In this document: in pieces, positions 11,384-23,219 of the stretch
Layout: each line of letters opens with the position of its first letter
Numbering within the stretch: position 1 is the first letter of the stretch
Origin: Paraphaeosphaeria minitans
Lineage: Eukaryota > Ascomycota > Dothideomycetes > Pleosporales > Didymosphaeriaceae
NCBI GenBank assembly: GCA_015832175.1
Contig: WJXW01000006.1
Location: 620,001 to 684,000 of the forward strand
Length of the DNA: 64,000 bases
Direction of reading: 5' to 3'
Position numbers and translations under genes: made by a program
The notes under the pieces: model-generated
The model's input: the letters and a program-made list of their open reading frames with translations, nothing else
Database searches by the model: none
Told to the model about the DNA's origin: nothing

Positions 11384-12146
11384 ATTCCACCACTGTGTGT
11401 TTCAACTTGTTTGACTAAGGCCGATAATGTTAAGCGTGTCTTTATATGTACTAATCAACGAAGAACATTGTGTCTATTCGATGTTTTGCACGCTTTGATG
11501 GACAATGATGCCGACGTATGTTTTCCTTTAGAGTCCTTGTATAGACATAATGTGATTTGTTGAACGATCCTCTGCAGCAGTGAAGAGATTGGTGTGAAGG
11601 TATGTCGGTCGGAGCAACCTCACGTAAAATAACAACTATACTTTGAAGTCTCGTGTGGCTCCTTTGGATTAGCAAGGCTAAATCTGAACACGAACGAAAA
11701 GTCGAGTGCGGAGATCCTGATCAAATGTTGGGGCGTCATCTTTGAGAGACCCGTCAGGGATGAGATTGTTGTGTGAATGCTTGTGGTAGCGCATGAATAA
11801 GAACGCGTTGCTTCGGCTGATGCACACAACCCTTTCGCTGGGAGACAAGAGCTACACGTAATTCAGAAATACTACTACTGCCTTCGATGACATATTAATG
11901 TTCTTAAAAGTTTACACTTTTAGGTAGTGTTGACCAGCATTGGTTGAGATTAATCGGAGACTCATTGTTACAAAGGCACAATATGAGGCTCGACCGCGAC
12001 AATTCACCCCCCAGCCACCCACAAAACTTATTTTTTCTGATACCTGCTTCAACGATCTCTACCATTACACCGCACTTATTACATAACACACCAAATTTTC
12101 GTCAACACTCTTTACTTCAAGATTTTCATCACCCAAAGCTTCAAAC
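11384..12146. promoter_or_regulatory. divergent intergenic region
   Basis: Lies between the divergent 360-aa gene and a RING gene. AT-rich, with C/T-rich tracts just before the start at 12147. An open frame that begins upstream of 12147 in another phase has no coding character. Confidence 0.4.
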
Positions 12147-13662
12147 ATGGAGTACCTCCCTACGTCACTGGGCCCTCGCGATGACCTTGCCGCTGGCGAA
12201 GGACATCGAAACCTCAATCACGCGGCCACCCTGCCCACACTCTCAGTCTACCTCAACGAGCTCAAAGTTGTTCGCCAGCGCGGACGAGAGACGCACGGCC
12301 TTGAGGGCGCATGTTCTATCTGTCACACTGATTTTTCCAACGACTACTACAACCAAAAAGTTGTGCAGACTGCCTGCGACCATCGTTTCCACCACGGCTG
12401 TTTGACAAACTGGAATAAGGGTACCCACGCAAGCCGCAACACCTGCCCGCTGTGTCGTACACATTTGTTCAGGACGGCTTCGGTGGTACCCATCCAGCCT
12501 GATCCTTATGAGGAAGTGAATGCCATTAGGGCAAGCAATCGAGAGATAGAAGAAGATGCGGCGGAGCTACTGAGGATGACAGCCCAGCCGATCACGGATC
12601 GCAATGAGTTTACTCCTTTGGAAGCAGAGGATGTGCTCGAGGAGGAGATCGAATGGAACCAGACTACTATGCGCACCCCCCATGTTCCTAGACAGAGTGA
12701 CAGTCCTTCTACGATACAAGGCGGAGATTCTGATGACGATATCGACGACGGCGCACCAAGCGGCAGCCCCGAGAATCCAGTGATCCTTGATGAGCCTGAC
12801 AGAGACAACGATATTGAGGAAGCCGACCTGCAGTTTGATGAATTCCTCGCAGCACGCCGTGAGCAGGGTTCTCCAGGTGCCCGGCTTGCCCAACGGTTCT
12901 TGCGGCGAATCCGGAACGCTCGTGCATCCGAAAGCAATCGGTACTATCGGGCGGACAGGCGCCGCAATGGCTGGGAGCCGTCTCTCACGCATCGAGCAAA
13001 TATCCGAGGCTTGCGAGCAAACGACAACAACCGAGGATTCCTACCACGCTCACCCAGAACTCGCCGCACGGCTTCCTCGCTTCTCGACGAGTTCGAGACC
13101 CCCAGCCCGCCCTACCCGCCCGTACGTTCTTCGCCCCCACGAGCCTGCAACCTATGCTCGTCAACGCTTCCGCGTATCGGGGCACACTACCACATCATCC
13201 CATCCAGGAAGACCACTCTTTCCTTACACCCCCGCCGACCGGTCTGCCGTGAACTCCACAGTCTCTCGGCTCCGCCGAGCAGCCACGGGGGCCAGCCACC
13301 CTCCCGCAATCCTGGAGCCCCGCGCATTCGCCAATGCCCCCGGCTATCACGGCCCCTCTGGCCCTCCTCCATACTATATCACACCGGATCAGGATTCTCA
13401 CCTTTCCTCTTCATCCCGTCAGCCCACCGAGGTCGATATCGAAGCTCGGATCGAAGCCGTGCGCCGGAATATCAGGCGGGACTACATCTACGTTGCGGAG
13501 TTCGCAAGCATGGAAGATGTCACCGCAGTCGAAGAGATCGCTGATCATTGGTATAAATACAGAGTGTGCCAATATAGCTGTGGCGCCACCTGGCAGAGCT
13601 TTGTGTTTGCAGATGCATTCGTCATGAGTGGCAAGAGGGCTATATTCTTCAAGCATCGTTGA
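12147..13662 (+). CDS. RING-H2 finger protein with a frame change in the disordered tail
   Basis: The frame opens at ATG 12147 and encodes a complete RING finger: C56-X2-C59, C77-X-H79-X2-H82-X2-C85, C100-X2-C103 (around CSICHTDF, CDHRFHHGC and CPLCRTHLF). All eight zinc ligands are present, so E3 ubiquitin-ligase activity is plausible. An acidic, disordered region follows. Coding character then moves from this frame to the +1 frame somewhere between about 12920 and 13130. The +1 frame ends in a convincing domain, from TEVDIEARIEAVRRNI through FASMEDVTAVEEIADHWY to GKRAIFFKHR at 13662. A very short intron (GTGCAT at 12922 to ACAG at 12958, 37 nt) or a longer one ending at 13057 (136 nt) would each restore the frame, but neither has a good branch site. 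A true frameshift is the other explanation. Confidence 0.65.
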
Positions 13663-14620
13663 ACATATATGATAAGGACTGAGAGGGGTGAGGGAGTCGC
13701 CTCGACGTGAGGTTACGACCTTAGATCTGCCCGTTCAGTATCAAAGACTGGAGGCTTGTATACAGAGTGTGTTCTGGCTATTCAACCGCAAGCTCCGCGA
13801 CAACGTGGTCACTCAGAACGGCACCGGGAACATGTACCTCGACCAGCAGTATCCTGGTCATCATTGCAATCGGAACTGGAGCGTGAAAATCTGGAGATGG
13901 AAGGGAAAGCGGGATTAATGATCTAGAAAGGGCATTGCTCAGAGTTGTAGTGAACTTGTTTGTCCGGCTGTGAGACATACCGACGAAAGGCAACAAACAG
14001 CTCCACGCTGGTGAGGTGACAGCTCGTACAATAGAACTCAAAGTAGCATATGCACAAAACAAAATTGAAAACGTAAATTCATACCTTATCCGTGGAATTA
14101 ATTGTGACTTCGGCAATTCCTGGTCGACCTTGTAATCCTGCTTTCACATCCACTACAGTCTTCATACATTTTCCTTTTGGCCTATTTAAGATCTGTCAGC
14201 CATCAAAATTCTGTGCTGTTTTCTTTCTAGGATTGCAAAAGAACATGGGGAGCTCAAACTTCAGGACCATATTTCGACGGTATCCAATACTAGCCATTGA
14301 TGACGTGCACTGGAGGCTTACTCGAGGTTTGTGTTTGTCATCAAAAAGAAATTAACCGCGCCTGCTCCGAGACGCTCAAAGCTACTATCAGAAGGGGTAT
14401 GATGGACTGTTTTGATCTGATTACACATTATGGAGTTTTCTCGATGCTGTTGAAGATGCGATTGATGTGCCCATTATCCATATAATCGTGATGAAAAACT
14501 GCTCGCCATAATCCAGGTTTCTAACCAAGTTTCAACGCCAGGATAGAGCCGTATCTTTATAGATCATAAAGAAACCCCTCGACACTCCCCTGACTTCCTC
14601 AACGGACTTCGACAACACCC
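13663..14620. other. intergenic, convergent
   Basis: About 960 bp between convergent RING genes. Small open frames at 13688-13918 and 14092-14355 look random. Nothing recognisable. Confidence 0.4.
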
Positions 14621-15712
14621 TCAAACATGACCATTCGCACCCCAACTCCACCCCTCACCCCTCACATCCGCCAGTATCCTCCTCTGCAATCCCTCCCTCG
14701 CATTCTCAAAATCCGCCCACCCCTCCGTCCCCACAATAGCCGCGTGGTATACATTGAGAAATCCCCTCATCTTCAACGCAACCAGCATCCCAAACAGCAA
14801 GAACCCAACGCTCATTTCGCCATCCTGCTTCTTGTCCCTGCTGAACGTCAGCCACTTCGATCGCGGACGGCCGTAGCTGTCAAGATCGGCGAGCACAGCA
14901 TAGTAGCACGCCGTAAGATCCGGGCTCCCGTCTGCGAAGCGGGACTCCGGCGCACCCAGCTCGAAAAGCGCGAGGAAATGCGAGTGTATCAGCGCGGAGA
15001 TGAGCGCGCAGTCGGACTCGTACTGCGTCTTGTCACTGGCGACGTACACGCCCGTGTTCTCATCGACATATGCTTCGTGCGGTGTGAACTTCGCGTCTGG
15101 CATGAGCACGTTGGTGCGTTCGGCGAGCGTCAGCGCCACAATCCCTTCCCAGATGAACAGCTGCATGCCGCACGCCGGACAGCAGTCTTTGGGGTATCGG
15201 CGAAGGTGCGGTTTCTGATAAGCCACGTGCCCGATGAAGCAACGGTAGTGCATCCAGCAACCGCAGGTGAGGGGAAGGTAGGTCGATTTAGTGGTCGCGG
15301 CGGAGTTCTGCTTGCCGCATGCTGAGCAGATGGAGTGTCCGTACAGTGGTCTATCGTGTTCGGCGCGTCGACGCAGTAGGTCGTTGTCGACGTAACGGAA
15401 GAGCGAGGGGAGCGGTGTGGCTGTTTGCGGGCGATGCGGCGGAGGCGCTTGCGCGTTGACGGCAAGAAATTTGTTTGTGAGAACGAATTCTCCGTTGCGC
15501 TCGTATGTCACAACTGTCCCTTCGATTTGGCGCATTCGGGGCGGCACTTGCCAAGAGTGAACTGTCGGTGTCGTGACTTCGCCAATCTTATTCCCGAAAT
15601 GCTGCTGCACGGCAGGCGCGGGCGGTTGCGTATTCTGCTGCATTTGGAAAGAAGGTGCAGACAGACAAGCCATGGCGGCAGCAGCAAACGTTTGCGCGGT
15701 GGCGCCAGACAT
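14621..15712 (-). CDS. RING-like zinc finger protein, 363 aa
   Basis: The frame starts at ATG 15712 (MSGATAQTF); an upstream in-frame extension has no ATG. The zinc motif is C129-X2-C132-X17-C150-X-C152-X2-H155-X2-C158-X19-C178-X2-C181 (CSACGK, TCGCWMHYRCF, CCPACGMQLF). This is a full eight-ligand cross-brace pattern with Cys where classical RING has His at ligand 4 and His at ligand 5. The N-terminal 100 residues are Gln/Pro/Ala-rich and disordered. The C-terminal half is a globular domain of unknown type, with YESDCALISALIHSHFLALF and a Met/Leu-rich helix. The gene is one of six RING-type genes in this window. It may be a ubiquitin ligase or a structural zinc protein; substrates are unknown. 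Confidence 0.75.
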   Translation of the reverse strand: MSGATAQTFAAAAMACLSAPSFQMQQNTQPPAPAVQQHFGNKIGEVTTPTVHSWQVPPRMRQIEGTVVTYERNGEFVLTNKFLAVNAQAPPPHRPQTATPLPSLFRYVDNDLLRRRAEHDRPLYGHSICSACGKQNSAATTKSTYLPLTCGCWMHYRCFIGHVAYQKPHLRRYPKDCCPACGMQLFIWEGIVALTLAERTNVLMPDAKFTPHEAYVDENTGVYVASDKTQYESDCALISALIHSHFLALFELGAPESRFADGSPDLTACYYAVLADLDSYGRPRSKWLTFSRDKKQDGEMSVGFLLFGMLVALKMRGFLNVYHAAIVGTEGWADFENAREGLQRRILADVRGEGWSWGANGHV

Positions 15713-16131
15713 GGTTGAGTTCGTGGGTTGCGCGTCGAGTATCGGTTGTAAGGGCAACAGCTGGCGGAAGGCTTACACATAAACATAGAGGTGCCTAAAC
15801 TTGGAAAGAGGCCCGTGGTGAAGGCCGACAAATTTTCATTCGGTTGGAGGCAAAAAAAAATAAGGTAATCAAGCAAGACAATGAGAGGGTTGATTGAGTG
15901 CATGTGTGATATCATTAGTACACTTGTACACTAGTTTGAGTACCATGAGAGAAAGCTCGCATTGCGTGCTTCTGCGCTGTCTATGATGACTCCAGACTTC
16001 CAAATTTTAACCGTTTGCTATGGAAATCATGTAGTTGTCTTTTTCGTACAAGATATATTACTGCTGCGACAGTACTAAACAATGTCACACGCGAGCTGGT
16101 GCGTCACCCTCGCTCCTGAAGAAGCTCGCAC
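15713..16131. other. intergenic
   Basis: About 420 bp between two minus-strand genes: promoter of the RING-like gene and 3' flank of the next. A run of nine A residues lies near 15853. No gene seen. Confidence 0.4.
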
Positions 16132-17988
16132 CTAATCGTCCTTCTGGAAAAGAATTCGACGACACTTAGGGCAGTTGTCCGGAATCTTCTTGCTGTCTGG
16201 CCAGAACACGTACTCTGGCGTTGTAAGGGATTGCACATAAGACGTAGGACCAACACAGCAACCTCTACACGTCTTTCGCTTCACCAGAACGGTTTTCCCT
16301 GCGACGACTGCTGGTGCTCGCTCCGCGTCCACGAATCCATCGTCCTCGATATCTTCCTCGTCCGTCTCGTCTGTACCATGAAACTCGTAGGAGTAGGGCC
16401 GATTGACCTCGAAGCCCTTCTCATTGAGCGAATCTCTGTGGGCGATGGCCGTCAGGACAAAGACGGAATGGAGAAGTCTGTGATAATATATGTCATCCAA
16501 CTCAATCTTGGGCGACGCCGATGAGGTCTTCTTCGGACCCGCAAGTTTAAGCTTCTTCACGGGAGGTTGGAAACCAGCGGACACGGCTTGTTCGTATTGA
16601 TGTCTCTCATAAGCTTCGTATACCTGGGCGAAAGACTTCGACAAATGCTTTGCGAACATCTTGGTACGCTCCTGCATCTCTGCTATGACTTATCAGTATC
16701 ACGCTTTGATATATTCGGTAGGTGAGTAGAGCGTACCGGTATGTTGAGCTCGCGCTGCTGCATGCGGATCGGCAAGCAGACACGATGCCATCTGCGTCAC
16801 GGTCGGAGGAGTGACAGGACTACCATAGCTATGGGCAACCTGATTCAGTGTGAGACCAGGGCTCATCTTAGTTATTACGGGAACTGCGTTACCTCTTCAT
16901 CAGTTGTAGCACTTTCTGTCTTCTCCGGCAACTGCTCTTCCTGTTCCTGCAGCTCCTTGTGTTTTTGTACTAGGATATCCAGCTTCGATTTACTGGACAA
17001 GACCTCTTTCCACGAGGCCGAGGTGGGGGAGACGGTCTCTTGTTTCTCTTTGGTCTTCTGTTGTTCTTGTGCCCAAGTCAGGTGTAGCACTGGAATATGA
17101 TTCGCTTCTGGCGTCGCTTGTGAGAGCGTTTCTCCAGGCACGGAGGGGAACTCCGTGCTAAATAAAGATGGCATAGATACCGGCGGTGCGATCATGGTGT
17201 TGCCGGGGAGGAATGGGTACATCTGATGCTTGGAGGATTCGTGGTTCATAATTATAGCATTCTCCATGAGCTCGATCTTTTCCAAAAGGCTCTCATAGTG
17301 ATTAAACATCTGGAATACAAGTACCATCCTGTTTCAAATTGTCAGTATACGCTTCGATACGCAGGTCTGTGCCCATCCGGCATCATGGTTGGATCCATTC
17401 GCCGGAGCGAATATCTCACAGCACTCACCATTCTTTTCCCAGGAGATCGAAGCCAGGGCCTAATACGGTGGGGCGAGTCATGGTCTGCACAGTTGGCATG
17501 ACTTCTTGAATGAGTCGGGCGAAATCCTTCTCGCGATTACCGCCTGTCAGTAAGGCGCTCTTTTCGACGCCATGGAAAGCAACCTATGTCCATATTAAGT
17601 CGGCACCGTAATTATGAGTACTTATAGGTTTGGTAGATCTTACGTAGGCACTGAGCCGGCTGCCCAGGTCTGCGCCTTTCGAGCCTGGCGCGAACGAGAG
17701 AGGCTTCAGATCAACTCGAACTGGTGCTCGCACGGCAAACAGCGATCGCATGCATTGTTCACCGAACACGTGGTTGCATCTGAATCGTACGGGAGCTTCA
17801 GCGTCATCTTCGCCGGGGTTCGACTCGCCGTACGGCTTCCAGCAATGGGCACACTTCAGGCTGTTATCATCCACCGACTCCACCGGAACAGGAACCAGAC
17901 TGTCGAGAAACTCCTGCTGCGTCGCGAAGGTCTTCTCGTCAGCCTGCGGCGCGCTGTATGCTTTCTTGTGAGGCGGCATTGTAGACAT
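16132..17988 (-). CDS. zinc-binding protein with possible split RING (5 exons)
   Basis: Exons on the minus strand are 17988-17644, 17583-17429, 17328-16893, 16839-16737 and 16679-16132, giving 528 residues. All junctions keep phase. The N terminus has the first half of a RING: C46-X2-C49 and C71-X-H73 with C79 (CAHCWKPYGE, then RCNHVFGEQCMRSLF). No closing CXXC pair follows within the usual distance. The next CXXC pairs are at the extreme C terminus, C484/C487 and C516/C519 (TCRGCCVG and NCPKCRRILF). The centre holds a Glu/Gln/Lys-rich coiled coil (EEQLPEKTESATTDEEV region) and a basic patch PPVKKLKLAGPKK that could be a nuclear signal. Either the RING is closed across about 440 residues, or the tail is a separate zinc ribbon. 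Function unknown. Confidence 0.75.
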
Positions 17989-18494
17989 GATACTCTCAAG
18001 AAGCCCTGCGTGGCGTTTATCTTGTCCGCCCTCTCAAACGACGGCTGTGACGTGGTGCTGAGGATCGTTTGGTGAAGTTGTTGCGACGAGGTGCAAGCTT
18101 AGAGGCGCAAGCACGTTACACAAGCTGCCTACCGCATCCGTTTGTATATGCCAAGACACGCTAGCCAGCTGTGTAATAGTCATTCACTCAATTGGTTTGC
18201 AGAGTCGACGAACCATGGCTGTGGTGTAGCTCCAGCCACATGGGGCTTTGCGGCTGTCCATCAACGTTATAGTCAGCAAGTTGAGCCACGGTGCCCTGAA
18301 CTCATCGCATAATACTCGCCCCTTGCTGGAGCCATTAATTGTTGAAACAGAGGCACTTTTTAGCAAGAGCTCGACAAGCGGAAAATCAACGGTCTATATT
18401 TTACATGAGCAACGCGGAAGGCAATGACATCATTGTTCTCGGGAACAGCGATAGCTTGATCCCACCGAAACAGCTCGTAAGCCGTGAATATACT
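17989..18494. other. intergenic
   Basis: About 500 bp upstream of the split-RING gene and downstream of the C6 regulator. Nothing recognisable. Confidence 0.4.
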
Positions 18495-20369
18495 CTATAC
18501 AACAAACGAAAGAGGGCTGGGGTTGTTGCTGAACATATCGCAGGTCAAATTGATCTCAAAGTCAGGGAAATTGAAGTCCAGTGTATCCAGTGGCAGGATT
18601 GGCGTCTCTTTTGGAATCCGGATCTCCTCCTCCTTCAACGCTAGGACCTCTCTGGCAATGGTCCCCATCGTTTTATACTCTCTCTGTTCGGCAGGCCAGA
18701 ATTGGCCAAGCATCTTGAGTACCCCCATATTCAAGCGGATCTTTTCACGCTCGAGTGATAGCTTCGGCTCGCAGAAGAGGTATCGACAAGCGGAGAGGTG
18801 TGCGATGGTCATGTTGGCGATCATGCAGATGATGAACGGAGTGTGGACACTGAGTCTCGTGGGCAGGGTCAAGAGAATGTTGAGCTTTTCGACTGCATAC
18901 AACACTTTCGAAGTGTGTATGAGCGCGTCTTCTTTGATTGAATCATTACATTCCGGCGGAGGCGGGGGAGCGCATGTCGATGCCAGTTCGATGTCACTGT
19001 ATCGGAGGTTTGATAGTTGGCGATGTAGGTCGACGATGCACCTGCCCACGTCAGAGAGGATTATAAGTTCTCGTGAGCCGTGAACATACGTATGCATGAG
19101 TATATTAGCTTTGAAGAGCAGTTCGTCAACGCTTCCATCGTCTCGTAAGAGTCTTCGTTTGTATGCCGGAAGCAGCGAACACCATGCCGTCATCATTGTG
19201 TCGGCGTTTATGCAGGTGGCTTTGGCACTCTCGGTATCGTTGTACAATCGGGTCGCAAGAATTCGACAGAGACCTTGCGTGAAGCCGATTAGATGAGCAA
19301 ACGATGAGAATTCCATGTCCGAGAATTCTCTAGCGTTGTAGTTTGTAAGTGTTGCGGGCGTTGGGATGATCTATTATACGATGTGTCAACACAGGTCAAG
19401 ATGCGTGCAAGTGTAATAACCTACACCTGTTTCATAGCATTCCTCTTCACACGGTAAGTCGGTCGTGATTGGGAACTTTACGGACAGCCCTCGGTACGAG
19501 TGTGTGCTACCAGCAATATGAATATCAGTCACGTGGATCTGCCACCATGTCCGCCTCCAGCTTTCCTCTAGGACTGGATCTCCGTTGCCATTCCGAACAG
19601 CGAAGTCTTTCTGATGCATGCCGAGTGTGAAGGATCCCTCGATGCACTCGTCCAGCATCTCTCGACCTCGTCCAGGTCCATTGCACCAATACACTGCTAT
19701 TGAGTATAGCATCAGTGCCTGTATAAAGTATGGATTTGGCGTAAATCTTGTAGAGTTTCGCTGCCCAGCCTCCATCGCTGCAGCTGCAGCGTTTGCAAAA
19801 GGGGTTGAGTCGACTGAGTGGGCAAATATCGAGCCAATGTAGAAGAGGACAGGAAGTAGAAAGTCTGATATGCCCTCTTCCTTCGCCATCCTTGTCTCCA
19901 ATGCCCATCGTGGAAGGACACACGGATGGGATACATGGAAGTGGGTGTAGTACTGAGTCAGAAGCTGATCGACTAGGGTATTCGTCAATCGCGTACCGCT
20001 CGGTAGGACTGTCTCGAAGGACTTCAACTCTAGGTTTTCGCAGACGCTCTGCGTCGTAGAACTTCCGGATGTCCCATGCCTAAGCAAGTGGCTGTTTGCT
20101 CTGGATGCAAAGTTGCTCGAGGAATAAGTTGGCGAGTGAGATTCGCCAGCCGCAACCTGGATAGGCACAGTAGTTGGACGACGTGGACGTCCACCGCGCC
20201 GTGACTTTTGATACTCGCAGTTTTTTTCGTCAGCACGACAGCGGTTACAGGCAGGCTGTGTACTGTCACAGCGGACTTTCCTTGCACGGCATTGTATGCA
20301 TGCAAGAGCGACGCGACGAATCGACCGTTTGAAGGGCGTATTTAAAACAGGTGTTGCAGTGTTGTTCAT
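18495..20369 (-). CDS. Zn2Cys6 fungal transcription factor
   Basis: Exons 20369-19425 and 19370-18495, joined by a GTAGGT...ATAG intron, give about 606 residues. A second 48-nt segment, 19089-19042, has GTATGT and GCAG ends and is a multiple of three. Removing it gives MHT|CIVDLHRQLSN, which fits the family better, so the likely protein is 590 residues. The DNA-binding cluster is canonical: C24-X2-C27-X6-C34-X6-C41-X2-C44-X6-C51, preceded by basic RRVALACIQCRARKVRC and followed by a basic linker GRPRRP. The middle homology (fungal-specific) domain includes FHVSHPCVLPRWALE and the block EESWRRTWWQIHVTDIH. I start at ATG 20369. The frame stays open upstream but has no ATG. The nearby desaturase-like gene is the nearest candidate target, which is speculation. 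Confidence 0.88.
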
Positions 20370-21376
20370 GTCGAGGAAAGGCCAATGGAGAGAGTAATCG
20401 CGCTCCGGCTTCACGCGCTTGTAGGTAATAAAGAGCAAGGCAGCATCGTGGACCGTCGTGGACTCGGCATCTCGCGGTGTCCGTCCCCGCGACGGTAGAG
20501 GAAGCAGATACCTGTTCGGGTCTAGACGGAAGCACGACAATTACAAGCTACAAGGATCAATCGGAACGCCCTATGCCATGGAGAATTGCATCCAGTGGAA
20601 TCTGAGCGCCTAGGATTAGTAACATTTGGCGCGAACGACGGCAGTCGCAAATTCTGACCTCGTATTGCGTGTGACGAGTTTCCTGATTGTCGAAGTGGAA
20701 TCCTCAAGAAATATAAACTAATGACCGTGGTCTCATCACACAAAAGATGCATTGTAAGTGAGTAGGCAAGGATTACCGTAGGTAAGTATGCTAGGCTTCC
20801 CGCACGATCATTGGAACCAGTGATGTCTCGAGATGTTGTGCTGCCTGGAAGTAGGATTGATGGACTAATCAAATTTGTTAGAGCGAGAAGCCGCAGCTGA
20901 GCATTGAACAGATCACTGTGTGTCGTCGAATGCTGCTCCGACACATGAGAGCGTCGCGGTGCTCTCGGCAAGCCCTGGAGACCAAGAGGCAGTTTGTGCT
21001 CGTACAGAAGAAGATCAGCCAACAACAGTGAGCCACTAACCGAAACCCAGCGCTCGTCTGCGGAAGACAAGACAACACCGCGTTTCTCGGAAGGCTGGAT
21101 AGCAATATGTTGCTTTTGTTGACTTCGCCTTCAACATTTGTAGTCCTTGGGTGGATGCATCACGTGTCGGTGGCACGACCTCCCTAGCACGTAGAGCCGC
21201 AAGTGGCGTTGTGTTTCTGACCGACTTTTCGGCGCCCCTCGGTTCCTGACTAGCCCCGCCTAGACAACGACACCCCTTCGTTGGTTCCGTACTTGCTACA
21301 CAGCTTCCTCGACACACAGGATTCCCTCCTGCTCTGGAAAGTAGCACTGTCGCAGCTCCCTTCCTGCGAACGCAGA
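20370..21376. promoter_or_regulatory. divergent intergenic region between C6 regulator and desaturase-like gene
   Basis: About 1 kb with open frames but no clear coding signal. It should contain the promoters of both flanking genes. The upstream extension of the C6 frame (to 20540) is open, and a 5' exon cannot be excluded. Confidence 0.4.
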
Positions 21377-22772
21377 ATGGTCAACCTTTACTTCCAGCCA
21401 GATGCGCAGCTTACCACGCAGGACCGCATGGTCTTAGACATCCTACAGGAGGACTATGAGAGACACAAGAAGGCCAATGGCAGCGAGAGGGAGCCCTCTG
21501 AGGACTCTGGCGATTCTGGCGAGAAGCACACTCGCTTCGAATCAGCATCGCCGGAAGGTACGATCGATTCACTCCTTCCTTCACAATCATTCTGACCACA
21601 ATGTAGATGCTCAAGAAGCCCAGGAGCAGGCGCTCGCGCACATGAAAGGGCTCAACGATCCCACCTCTGACCAATTCGAACCCACCGTCTTTGTAATGGT
21701 CGACTACCCGAGTATCACGAACCCTATTCTGCGCAAATACATAATCGAACCGTACGTACAATGGGGCCGCTCTGTCGTGCGCGTCGATACCGACGTCGTC
21801 ATGCTCACGCACCTCTTGCTGTACCTCATCACGAGCATACCCTCGGCAATATATCTTTTCTACAACTTCCATTGGTGGCACGGCCCGCTGCATTCCATTA
21901 TGCAGTTATACTACATGGGGTCGTACACTCTGATGATGCATCAGCACATACACATGCGCGGCATCTTGAACAAGGCATACTCGGCAATTGACCTTGCCTT
22001 TCCATACATAACGGATCCGCTCATGGGCCACACGTGGAACTCGTACTACTTCCACCATGTGAAGCACCACCACGTCGAAGGTAACGGCCCGAACGATCTC
22101 TCCTCGACGATACGCTACCAGCGGGATGATGTTTGGCACTTCTTGCACTATCTTGGAAGGTTTTACTTACTCGTTTGGTTCGATCTACCGCGATACTTTC
22201 TTCGCACTCGCAAGACTGAGCTCGCGCTCAAGGCAGGTGTCTGCGAGATTGGTAGCTATGCATTCTACTACGCATTGTTCACCTATGTGAATGCTCGTGC
22301 GACCGTGTTTGCCTGCCTCGTGCCGTTGGCGATCATGAGATTGGGTATGATGATCGGCAATTGGGGCCAACATGCGTTTGTTGACGAAACGGAGCCCGAT
22401 TCGGATTTCAGGTCCAGCATCACTGTCATTGACGTTGCCAGCAACCGCTATTGCTTCAATGATGGCTACCATACTTCGCACCACCTGAATCCGATGCGCC
22501 ACTGGCGCGACCACCCCATCGCTTTCCTTGCGCAGAAGTCTACGTATTCTTCTGAGCATGCACTCGTCTTCTACAACATCGACTACCTCATGATCACATT
22601 TAGCCTGCTCTCGAAGAACTATGAACACCTTGCCAGATGTTTGGTACCTTTGGGCGATCAGATGAACCTCAGTATAGAAGAAAGAGCAGAGATGTTGCGG
22701 AGCAAGACGCGCAAGTTCAGCGAGGAGGATATTGCTGCAAAATGGGGCAAACAATTCGCGAGACTGAAGTAG
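21377..22772 (+). CDS. membrane fatty-acid-desaturase-like protein (2 exons)
   Basis: Exons 21377-21557 and 21607-22772 give 448 residues; the donor GTACGA interrupts codon 61 and the acceptor is TGTAG. After an acidic, disordered first 60 residues come several hydrophobic segments (about 125-147, 155-172, 243-258, 275-310). The His-rich metal-ligand pattern of the membrane FA-desaturase/hydroxylase superfamily is present: HWWHGPLH at 149-156, HQHIH at 172-176, HHVKHHH at 210-216, H316 and HTSHHLNPMRHW at 349-360. These would hold a di-iron centre. The third box differs in spacing from acyl-lipid desaturases (HXXHH), so I would not name a substrate. It may be a sphingolipid or alkane-type oxidoreductase, or an uncharacterised fungal branch. 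Confidence 0.82.
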
Positions 22773-23219
22773 ACTGTAAATGGAGTTTCAATAATATATT
22801 CACATTCACGATCCCGTATCAGGTTCCACGCAGGAAACTAGCCTGACTATATCGATTGTCGGCATTAGGACGCTGTGCGAAGGCCCCCCCTCAAGGAAGA
22901 CTCGCTGAACGCTTTCAGACCAGCCTTGGGCTCTGTCCCTTTCGTCAGTCAGAGCACTTCGAGCGTTGCCTCGCAGTCAAAGTCACTCACGTCCAAACTA
23001 TGGGTTTTGTCCCGCGTTATTATAACAAGTTTGCTTGTGTCTTAAATAGGGCCATGTAATTTCCCCCTACCTAGGCTCTACTTTTTCAACGGCTGCTGCT
23101 TGAACGCAGTCTAGCCGGGATACTTGACCGACTCTGCGACACAACAAACGCCAATTTAATTGCAGAGCATGCTATGTGGTGTCAGTAAGTCGAGTGTCAA
23201 TATTCAGGGTAACACATAT
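22773..23219. other. intergenic
   Basis: 3' flank of the desaturase-like gene, then degenerate sequence leading into a pseudogene. No intact gene. Confidence 0.4.

Noticed and set aside
14627..15325. 232-codon plus-strand frame
   Set aside because: It lies entirely antisense to the RING-like gene 14621-15712, which has a clear zinc motif.
20370..20540. open upstream extension of the Zn2Cys6 regulator
   Set aside because: The frame is open, but it has no ATG and no clear acceptor, so I start at 20369; a 5' exon remains possible.
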